Made by a program: the position numbers and the translations under genes. Below are positions 6,228 through 11,100 of a stretch of DNA of 11,100 nt, piece by piece (positions within the stretch are counted from its first letter, which is position 1; each line of letters starts with the position of its first letter). Below the pieces are notes generated by a model, which saw only the letters and a program-made list of their open reading frames with translations, made no database searches and was not told the origin of the DNA. The stretch is from Candidatus Magasanikiibacteriota bacterium. GTDB taxonomy: Bacteria; Patescibacteriota; Patescibacteriia; Magasanikbacterales; GWA2-37-8. The stretch lies in assembly GCA_903853785.1 (NCBI GenBank), contig CAINUM010000081.1, positions 1 to 11,100 on the forward strand, written 5' to 3'.

Positions 6228-7754
6228 TTAGCGAGCGTATTCTACAATGCGATTTTCACGAATAACAGTAATGCGAATTTCACCAGGATATTGTAATTCT
6301 TCTTCTACTTTGTGTGCGATATCTTTTGCTAATTGGAAGGCGTTGTAATCATCAACTTCATTTGGTTTTACAAATACGCGTACTTCACGACCAGCTTGAA
6401 TTGCATAAACTTTATCGATACCAGGGAAGGAACTAACAGTCTTTTCCAATTCTTCAAGACGAGCTACAAACTGTTCAAAGGAATCTTTGCGAGCACCAAC
6501 GCGTGCACCTGAAATGGCATCAGCGGCTTTGGCAATACATGCAAAAATACTTTCTGGCTTATCTAGATGGTGGTCGCGAGCAGCTTCACAGACATCATTA
6601 TCCATGTTGAATTTCTTCAAAATTGCATAGCCGATTTCTGGATGGGAACCTTGAGTTTCTTGGTCCACCGCTTTTCCGATATCATGGAAGAATCCAGCCT
6701 TACGAGCTTTGGCTTGGTCAACACCAAGTTCAGCAGCGATAATACCAGCTAAGTAACCAACCTCCATAGAATGGTTTAGAATGTTTTGACCATAACTAGT
6801 ACGATATTTCAAACGACCAACGATATTTACAAGTTTTGGATCAAGACCAACGATGTTCATCTTGTACAAAGCTTCTTCTCCGGCCTTTTTGATAATTACA
6901 GATAAATCGATTTTAGCTTTTTCAACAAATTCTTCGATACGTGCAGGTTGAATACGTCCGTCTGCCATTAATTTTTCTAAAGTCAAACGAGCAACTTCAC
7001 GGCGAATAGGGGAGAAACATGAAACCATAATAGACTCCGGTGTATCGTCAATGACAATTTCACAACCAGTAAGTTTTTCAATGGCTTTGATATTGCGTCC
7101 TTCTTTACCGATAATACGGCCTTTCATTTCTTCACTTGGTAGGTGAACTACTGAAGAAGTAGTTTCTGCACTGTGAGATGAGGCAGTACGTTGGATAGCT
7201 TCGATGATAATATCGCGTGCCTTTTCGTCATAGATATCAGAACTTTCACGTTCTAATTTGGCAATGCGCATGAATAGGTCAGTTTTACTTTCCTCTTCAA
7301 CCATAGTGAGCAGCTCCATTCGAGCTTCTTCCTTGGTAAGGTTGGCTACCTGTTGTAGTTTTTCAGACTGTTGTTGTTTTACGGCTTCAACTTCTAATTT
7401 GATAGCTTTTACTTTTTCGATTTTTTCAGCTAAAACGCGCTGAGTTTCTGTAAATTCAATCAACTTTTGATCAAAAGTAGTTTCCCGTTTTTCTAAACGC
7501 TGTTGAGCGTTGTGCATGTCGAGGCGAACCTGCTTTTCTTCTGTTTTTACATCGTCAATCATCTTTTGAGCTTTTTCCTTGCCTTCGATGATTATTTCCT
7601 GTTGTTTGGTCTTAGCTTCGGTCAAAATGCGTTCAGCGGTTGCTTCCACTGAATTGGCTTGAGCACGGGCCATCTGTTTACGTAATAGGTAGCCGACGCC
7701 GACACCTACTCCAGCAGCTACGAGAGCTACTATCAATATCACAAACTGATTCAT
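6228..7754 (-). CDS. rny: Ribonuclease Y
   Basis: This 508-residue protein is the membrane-anchored endoribonuclease that begins mRNA decay in bacteria lacking RNase E. Domain order is as in the family. An N-terminal membrane helix (about 4-24) is followed by a long charged coiled coil (about 30-185). Next is a KH RNA-binding domain with GRIIGKEGRN (212-221). The HD phosphohydrolase domain has H328, the HD pair H357-D358 and the DHH motif near 395. The C-terminus ends IRVTVIRE-like as usual (ITVIRENRIVEYAR). Length is typical (about 510-520). The start ATG 7754 fits the membrane anchor exactly; there is no Shine-Dalgarno. Instead a hairpin and seven U residues end 2 nt before the ATG, at the end of a leader of about 270 nt starting from a perfect consensus promoter. 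Regulation in the leader is therefore likely. Confidence 0.97.
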   Translation of the reverse strand: MNQFVILIVALVAAGVGVGVGYLLRKQMARAQANSVEATAERILTEAKTKQQEIIIEGKEKAQKMIDDVKTEEKQVRLDMHNAQQRLEKRETTFDQKLIEFTETQRVLAEKIEKVKAIKLEVEAVKQQQSEKLQQVANLTKEEARMELLTMVEEESKTDLFMRIAKLERESSDIYDEKARDIIIEAIQRTASSHSAETTSSVVHLPSEEMKGRIIGKEGRNIKAIEKLTGCEIVIDDTPESIMVSCFSPIRREVARLTLEKLMADGRIQPARIEEFVEKAKIDLSVIIKKAGEEALYKMNIVGLDPKLVNIVGRLKYRTSYGQNILNHSMEVGYLAGIIAAELGVDQAKARKAGFFHDIGKAVDQETQGSHPEIGYAILKKFNMDNDVCEAARDHHLDKPESIFACIAKAADAISGARVGARKDSFEQFVARLEELEKTVSSFPGIDKVYAIQAGREVRVFVKPNEVDDYNAFQLAKDIAHKVEEELQYPGEIRITVIRENRIVEYAR

Positions 7755-7756
7755 AT

Positions 7757-7784
7757 AAAAAAACTTTCAGAGAATACTGAAAGT
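7757..7784 (-). terminator. Terminator-like hairpin directly before the rny start codon
   Basis: On the minus strand an 8-bp perfect stem ACTTTCAG / CTGAAAGT (7777-7784, 7763-7770; 6-nt loop) runs into seven T residues (7757-7763), then AT and the rny ATG. The form is that of an intrinsic terminator, though the stem is A/U-rich and of moderate strength. It could act as an attenuator for rny or as the end of a separate small RNA. Confidence 0.6.
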
Positions 7785-7796
7785 AAATAGCTCCAT
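7767..7796 (-). CDS. Possible leader peptide upstream of rny
   Basis: A short frame, MELFTFSIL followed by TGA, runs through the ascending arm and loop of the terminator-like hairpin and stops four bases into its second arm. It is in the same frame as rny, whose ATG follows 12 nt after the TGA. There is no Shine-Dalgarno, and a nine-codon frame is easily found by chance. It is listed because its position is what a transcription-attenuation peptide would need. Confidence 0.2.
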   Translation of the reverse strand: MELFTFSIL

Positions 7797-7891
7797 ACGC
7801 TATAAGCGGTATGAACGAAAGCAAAATCAAAAGTGAATAACTACAAATTACCCGACAAGGCGGGATTCAAGATTTGAGGCAGATAAACAAA

Positions 7892-7961
7892 AATTTGAAG
7901 TTTTTAAGGCTGGTTTTTTTGTTATAATTGCCGATAAATAATTGAGTTTTGTGGCTAGTTT
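7892..7961. repeat. Imperfect repeat pair in the rny leader
   Basis: Segments 7892-7916 (AATTTGAAG...GGCTGGTTT) and 7940-7961 (AATTGAG...GGCTAGTTT) align over about 22-25 nt with a few changes and gaps. They are offset by 45-48 nt, depending on the gaps. In the transcript both read AAAC-Y-AGCC followed by an A-rich tract and CAAATT or CAATT. Confidence 0.45.
7920..7928 (+). promoter_or_regulatory. Candidate antisense promoter inside the rny leader
   Basis: TGTTATAAT on the plus strand is a perfect extended -10 element without a good -35. A transcript from about 7935 would be antisense to the first 90 nt of the rny leader. It would end at the hairpin and T run at 8070-8100, giving an RNA of about 165 nt. 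Confidence 0.3.
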
Positions 7962-7978
7962 AAGCACATTTAAAGATT

Positions 7979-8005
7979 TTACTTGCGTCGCTGTTACTTC
8001 CGTCG
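7979..8005. repeat. Tandem 12-nt repeat at the 5' end of the rny leader
   Basis: TTACTTGCGTCG (7979-7990) and TTACTTCCGTCG (7994-8005) differ at one base and have a 15-nt period. The unit is G+C-richer than the surrounding intergenic DNA, which makes chance less likely. Confidence 0.6.
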
Positions 8006-8030
8006 TCTCGGTATTAAAATTAATGTCTTA

Positions 8031-8059
8031 ATTATAGCTCTAACCAGAAAAAATGTCAA
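8031..8059 (-). promoter_or_regulatory. Perfect consensus promoter of the rny leader
   Basis: On the minus strand TTGACA (8054-8059), exactly 17 nt, then TATAAT (8031-8036). Both hexamers are perfect; this is the best promoter in the window. Transcription should start near 8024, about 270 nt before the rny ATG. Confidence 0.88.
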
Positions 8060-8067
8060 TTTAAATC

Positions 8068-8100
8068 AAAATATCACCCAGACGGTGATATTATTTTTTA
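8068..8100 (-). terminator. Bidirectional terminator overlapping the truB stop codon
   Basis: A perfect 9-bp stem AATATCACC / GGTGATATT (8070-8078, 8084-8092) with a 5-nt loop overlaps the truB stop. On the minus strand a short T tract follows. On the plus strand the tail is a stronger run of T (8094-8099), so it can also stop antisense transcripts. Confidence 0.75.
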
Positions 8101-8768
8101 ATCTCTTGTGCATTGGCTACATTATATGCGCCAATGGCAGTACGCCGTAATTCTTGGCAAAAAGCACCAATTCCGAGTTTTTGGCCAATGTCATAGGCTA
8201 AGGTACGGATATAAGTGCCGGTTGAACAAGTTACTTCTATAGTAAGGTCTGGATAAGAATAATTTAGGAGCTGTATATTGAAGAGAGTAATCTCATTTGG
8301 TTGGCGTTCCACGGTAATACCCTTGCGAGCAAGATCATAAAGCCGTTCGCCATTGATCTTTTTAGCCGAAAACATTGGTGGTAATTGGAGCTGTGGTCCA
8401 ATAAAGGACAACAACACTTCATTTATCTTATTTAATGTAGGAGGTACAAAATCTTCGGCAAGCACCGTTTTTGTCATTTCACCAGTCGAGTCAAAAGTAT
8501 TAGAAGTTGCACCAAAACGGATAGTGGCGACATAGGTTTTTGGCATGGCTTTGAATTCGTCAATGCGCTTGGTATTTTCGCGACCGGCCGCAATTATCAA
8601 AAGTCCAGTAGCAAATGGGTCGAGCGTGCCCGCATGGCCAACTTTTATCTTCTTGTTACCTGTCGAAATTCGAAGTTGGTGACGCACAAAATTAACCGCA
8701 TCAAAACTAGTCCAGCCGACTGGTTTGTCTATTAAAATGAAGTCTTGGTTTGAAAAAGTTTCTTCCAT
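8091..8768 (-). CDS. truB: tRNA pseudouridine55 synthase
   Basis: This 225-residue enzyme makes the universal pseudouridine 55 in the tRNA T-loop. Key motifs are DKPVGWTSFDAV (14-25), the catalytic loop KVGHAGTLDPFATGLL (42-57) with catalytic D50, KTYVA with Y79, and STGTYIRTLAYDIG (182-195) with R188. These match the E. coli residues D48, Y76 and R181 in context. The protein ends soon after the catalytic domain. The C-terminal PUA or TruB_C domain of E. coli TruB (314 residues) is missing, as in other reduced genomes. It starts at ATG 8768 with a candidate promoter only about 10 nt upstream of the message start, and no Shine-Dalgarno. infB diverges from it with 100 bp between start codons; in many bacteria both belong to one nusA-infB-rbfA-truB operon. 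Confidence 0.95.
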   Translation of the reverse strand: MEETFSNQDFILIDKPVGWTSFDAVNFVRHQLRISTGNKKIKVGHAGTLDPFATGLLIIAAGRENTKRIDEFKAMPKTYVATIRFGATSNTFDSTGEMTKTVLAEDFVPPTLNKINEVLLSFIGPQLQLPPMFSAKKINGERLYDLARKGITVERQPNEITLFNIQLLNYSYPDLTIEVTCSTGTYIRTLAYDIGQKLGIGAFCQELRRTAIGAYNVANAQEIKK

Positions 8769-8784
8769 ATATATTGTTGGGGAT

Positions 8785-8812
8785 ATACTACCACAAGTTT
8801 AGAAAATCACAA
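8785..8812 (-). promoter_or_regulatory. Candidate promoter of truB
   Basis: On the minus strand TTGTGA (8807-8812), 16-nt spacer ending in TGG, then TAGTAT (8785-8790), so the -10 is of extended TGn form. The start would be near 8779, giving a leader of about 10 nt. Confidence 0.5.
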
Positions 8813-8832
8813 ATTGAGCTTTTGGCCCATAT

Positions 8833-8861
8833 TTGACTTTTGGCTTATATCCAAGTATACT
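8833..8861 (+). promoter_or_regulatory. Promoter of infB placing the start site at the ATG
   Basis: TTGACT (8833-8838), 17-nt spacer, TATACT (8856-8861). Seven bases then separate the -10 from the ATG at 8869, so transcription should begin at or one base before the start codon. The -35 coincides with an in-frame TTG at 8833, which therefore cannot be the translation start. Confidence 0.78.
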
Positions 8862-8868
8862 GTGGAAT

Positions 8869-10896
8869 ATGAATGTAACAGAACTAGCTCGACAACTCAA
8901 AGTTCACCCTGTCAAACTTTTGCAAATCTTGCCTGAGTTTGGTTTTGATATTGGTGCTCGCGCCGTCAAGATTGATGACCGTGTTGCTCAACAAATTCAA
9001 CGCGATTGGCGCCGAATGAAGTTCACTATCGAAGAGCGTGAACGCAAAGAAAAAGAAAAAGAAAAAGAATTGGAAAAACAACAGCGCCAAGAAAGTGGTA
9101 TCGTTATTGAATTACCACAAGTTTTGACCGTGCGTGAATTGGCCGATCGTTTGAATATTCCAATCAATAAATTGATTTTGGAATTAATGAAAAATGGTAT
9201 TTTGACCAATCAGAATGAAAGAATTGATCACGATAGTGCATCGTTGATCGCCGAGGGACTAGGTTTTAAAACCGCCGAAGCTTCAAATGTGCCGGTCGTT
9301 CAAGAAGATCCAACTCATTTACAAAATTTAGAAAAGATTTTACAACAAGGTGGTACTGATGGTACTTCTCGTCCACCAGTTATCGTTGTGATGGGTCACG
9401 TTGATCATGGTAAAACAAAATTGCTTGATGCAATTCGTAGTACCAATGTTATTGCTAGTGAAGCCGGTGGTATTACTCAGCATATCGGTGCTTATCAGGT
9501 AGAATGGACTGCACCAAAAACTAAACAAAAAACTAAACTTACTTTTATCGACACTCCAGGTCACGAAGCTTTTACGGTAATGAGATCTCGTGGTGCCAAA
9601 GTTGCTGACATCGCTATTCTAGTGGTGGCCGCTGATGATGGTGTTAAACCTCAAACCATTGAAGCTATCAATATTATTAAAGCTGCCAAACTACCAGTAA
9701 TCGTTGCTTTGAATAAAATCGACAAAGAAAGTGCTGATCCACAAAAAGCTCGTACTGAATTATCCAAGCAAGGTATCATCCCAGATGATTGGGGCGGTGA
9801 CGTGCCAATGGTTGAAATTTCAGCGAAAAATAATTTAAATATTGATAAGCTTTTAGATACGATTTTATTGGTTGCAGAAATGCAAGCTGAAACGATCAAG
9901 GCTGACGCCAATAGAAAAGCTGCTGGCACAGTGATTGAAGCTCATGTAGACAAAGGGCAAGGACCAGTTGCAACAGTATTGGTTCAAACTGGTACTTTAA
10001 AAGTAAATGATCCGTTGGTAGTAAATGGTGAAATCTACGGCAAGGTTCGCGCGATGAAAAATTATCGTGGTGATGATATGTCAGAAGCTACACCAAGTAC
10101 ACCAGTTCGTATTTTAGGATTTAAACTTGCGCCACGCGTGGGGGATATCTTAGATGTCGGAAGTGCAGGTACGGCTACGGAAATAAATTTGAAAACAAAA
10201 CGTGCTCAAAGTACTGGTGCTGAACAGCGTCCAATCGCAGCGGCCGGAGATACTGAAGCGGAAGAAAATTACAAAACATTTAATTTGGTTATCAAAGCGG
10301 ACATGCTTGGGTCTTTGGAAGCTATTACTTCATCTTTGGAAAAAATCAAAAATGACGAAGTGGGTGTGAAAGTGGTTGGTAAAGGTTTAGGAAACATTAC
10401 TGCTGACGATGTCTCACTCGCTAGTGCTACTGGGTCTGTAATTGTTGGTTTCAACGTTGCAACTACATCTGTAGCCAATGAAATGATGCAAAATACCGGC
10501 GTACAGTTCAAACAATACAAAGTTATTTACGATTTGTTGAATTACGCTCAAGAAGAATTAGAAAAATTATTAAATCCAATCTTAATCGTTACTGAACTCG
10601 GCAATCTAAAAGTAATGGCAATATTTAGAACAGAAAAAAATTACATGATTGTTGGTGGACGCGTAGAAATGGGTAAACTTCTTAAAGACTGCAAGATCCG
10701 TGTTAAACGAAATGGTGAGATTATTGGAAAAGGGGCTTTGTCTCATTTGCAGACTGGTAAACAGGAAGTAAAATCTGTTCCTGAAGGCACAGAGTGTGGT
10801 GTACACTTTGACGGTAAGATTAAGTTGGAAGTAGGAGACGTGCTCGAAGCATACAAGGAAGAAAAGAAAGAGAAAAAGTTAGTTTTAACTGCCTAG
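8869..10896 (+). CDS. infB: Translation initiation factor IF-2
   Basis: This GTPase brings initiator tRNA to the small ribosomal subunit and promotes subunit joining. From ATG 8869 it has 675 residues, shorter than E. coli (890). Two small IF2_N-type helical domains are visible (about 1-45 and 84-133), joined by a charged linker of E, K and R (55-77). The G domain has P-loop GHVDHGKT (176-183), DTPGHE (228-233) with the GTP-hydrolysis H232, NKID (282-285) and SAK near 320. Domain II starts near 352, domain C1 near 474, and the fMet-tRNA-binding C2 domain occupies about 575-675 with EGTECGVHFDGKIKLEVGDV. I rejected the longer in-frame TTG start at 8833 because it lies in the promoter. The gene probably has a leaderless mRNA. 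A thioredoxin gene follows 37 nt after the stop with no terminator, so co-transcription is likely. Confidence 0.97.
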   Translation: MNVTELARQLKVHPVKLLQILPEFGFDIGARAVKIDDRVAQQIQRDWRRMKFTIEERERKEKEKEKELEKQQRQESGIVIELPQVLTVRELADRLNIPINKLILELMKNGILTNQNERIDHDSASLIAEGLGFKTAEASNVPVVQEDPTHLQNLEKILQQGGTDGTSRPPVIVVMGHVDHGKTKLLDAIRSTNVIASEAGGITQHIGAYQVEWTAPKTKQKTKLTFIDTPGHEAFTVMRSRGAKVADIAILVVAADDGVKPQTIEAINIIKAAKLPVIVALNKIDKESADPQKARTELSKQGIIPDDWGGDVPMVEISAKNNLNIDKLLDTILLVAEMQAETIKADANRKAAGTVIEAHVDKGQGPVATVLVQTGTLKVNDPLVVNGEIYGKVRAMKNYRGDDMSEATPSTPVRILGFKLAPRVGDILDVGSAGTATEINLKTKRAQSTGAEQRPIAAAGDTEAEENYKTFNLVIKADMLGSLEAITSSLEKIKNDEVGVKVVGKGLGNITADDVSLASATGSVIVGFNVATTSVANEMMQNTGVQFKQYKVIYDLLNYAQEELEKLLNPILIVTELGNLKVMAIFRTEKNYMIVGGRVEMGKLLKDCKIRVKRNGEIIGKGALSHLQTGKQEVKSVPEGTECGVHFDGKIKLEVGDVLEAYKEEKKEKKLVLTA

Positions 10897-10933
10897 TCAA
10901 ATAAGTTCAAATAAAATATTTTTTTATAACTAT

Positions 10934-11100
10934 ATGAAACACACATTTACAGACGCAAATTTTAAAACAGAGGTTTTAGAAAGTAAAACTCCGGTTTTTG
11001 TAGACTTCTGGGCACCATGGTGTGGTCCTTGTCAGATGATGGGTCCGATTGTGGAGGAACTAGCCCATGAAACTGAAGGTAAAAATATTAAAATTGGTAA
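10934..11100 (+). CDS. trxA: Thioredoxin, 5' part (runs off the window)
   Basis: The first 55 codons are present; the gene continues beyond the window end. The N-terminus MKHTFTDANFKTEVLESKTPVFVDFWAPWCGPC-like region shows the thioredoxin fold start, with D24 (buried Asp) and active site W29-C30-G31-P32-C33. The following QMMGPIVEELAHE matches helix 2 of cytosolic thioredoxins. There is no signal peptide, so it is a cytoplasmic disulfide reductase fed by thioredoxin reductase. The start is ATG 10934, 37 nt after infB, in an A/T-only stretch with no Shine-Dalgarno and no convincing promoter or terminator, so it is probably transcribed with infB. Confidence 0.93.
   Translation, partial: MKHTFTDANFKTEVLESKTPVFVDFWAPWCGPCQMMGPIVEELAHETEGKNIKIG

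Larger units (their letters stand above)
7755..8024 (-). promoter_or_regulatory. Long structured rny 5' leader (or separate small RNA)
   Basis: This is the largest stretch without an established gene (7755-8090). On the minus strand a transcript from about 8024 would run 270 nt before rny. It holds two imperfect repeat pairs, a bulged hairpin at 7794-7813 (CATAC-GC with GC-G-GTATG), a short CCCG/CGGG stem near 7851-7863, and the terminator-like hairpin next to the start codon. I could not match it to tmRNA (no TTCGA-containing T arm), RNase P RNA, SRP RNA or a riboswitch known to me. No second promoter closer to rny is visible. Confidence 0.5.

Noticed and set aside
7755..8024. tmRNA, RNase P RNA, SRP RNA or 6S RNA in the truB-rny gap
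   Set aside because: No T-arm GTTCGA core, no tag frame, and none of the conserved cores I know of these RNAs; the rny leader reading fits better.
8833..8868. Longer IF-2 reading from TTG 8833
   Set aside because: The TTG is part of the -35 TTGACT; the normal IF-2 N-terminus begins at ATG 8869.
10897..10933. Separate promoter for thioredoxin
   Set aside because: TATAAC at 10925-10930 is 3 nt from the ATG and has no -35; co-transcription with infB is simpler.
1..11100. Alternative genetic code (TGA as Gly, as in Gracilibacteria)
   Set aside because: No TGA is used as a stop for the ten genes with visible or accepted ends, but none occurs in frame within them either, and glycine uses GGN normally; TAA preference explains it.

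Overview
The window is about 11 kb of AT-rich bacterial chromosome. It carries nine complete protein genes, one tRNA gene and the start of a tenth protein gene. Several features point to a reduced bacterium of the Candidate Phyla Radiation (Patescibacteria) type: very compact spacing, almost no Shine-Dalgarno sequences, a TruB without its PUA domain, a short IF-2, a tRNA gene without an encoded CCA end, and small secreted cell-wall-type proteins. This placement is an inference from style. No 16S rRNA or ribosomal protein gene is present to fix it. The standard genetic code fits: every gene reads through without in-frame TGA and stops at TAA (eight genes) or TAG (two).

Left part (1-4240): a small secreted His-rich protein and a VIT1/CCC1-family iron/manganese transporter lie on the minus strand. 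A cupin gene diverges from the transporter. An ABC-F ATPase converges on the cupin so tightly that the two stop codons abut. Next comes a secreted protein with a lysozyme/glucosaminidase-like domain, driven by a near-consensus promoter. Middle part (4452-6082): a tRNA-dihydrouridine synthase and a tRNA with anticodon CAT lie on the plus strand. They converge on an HU-type DNA-binding protein gene, and each of the three units has its own hairpin terminator. Right part (6228-11100): RNase Y (rny) and TruB lie on the minus strand. infB (IF-2) diverges from truB, and a thioredoxin gene follows infB and runs off the window.

Much of the gene set serves RNA and translation: Dus and TruB modify tRNA, RNase Y degrades mRNA, IF-2 starts translation and ABC-F acts on ribosomes. 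I see no CRISPR array, insertion sequence, prophage, toxin-antitoxin pair or recognisable defence system.

The least ordinary part is non-coding. The 336 bp between truB and rny holds a perfect TTGACA-17-TATAAT promoter, which predicts a ~270-nt rny leader with internal repeats. The leader ends in a hairpin plus seven U residues only 2 nt before the rny start codon. That looks like an attenuator, or a separate small RNA sharing its end with rny. The infB promoter is placed so that its mRNA should be leaderless, and HU is the only gene with a strong Shine-Dalgarno sequence.
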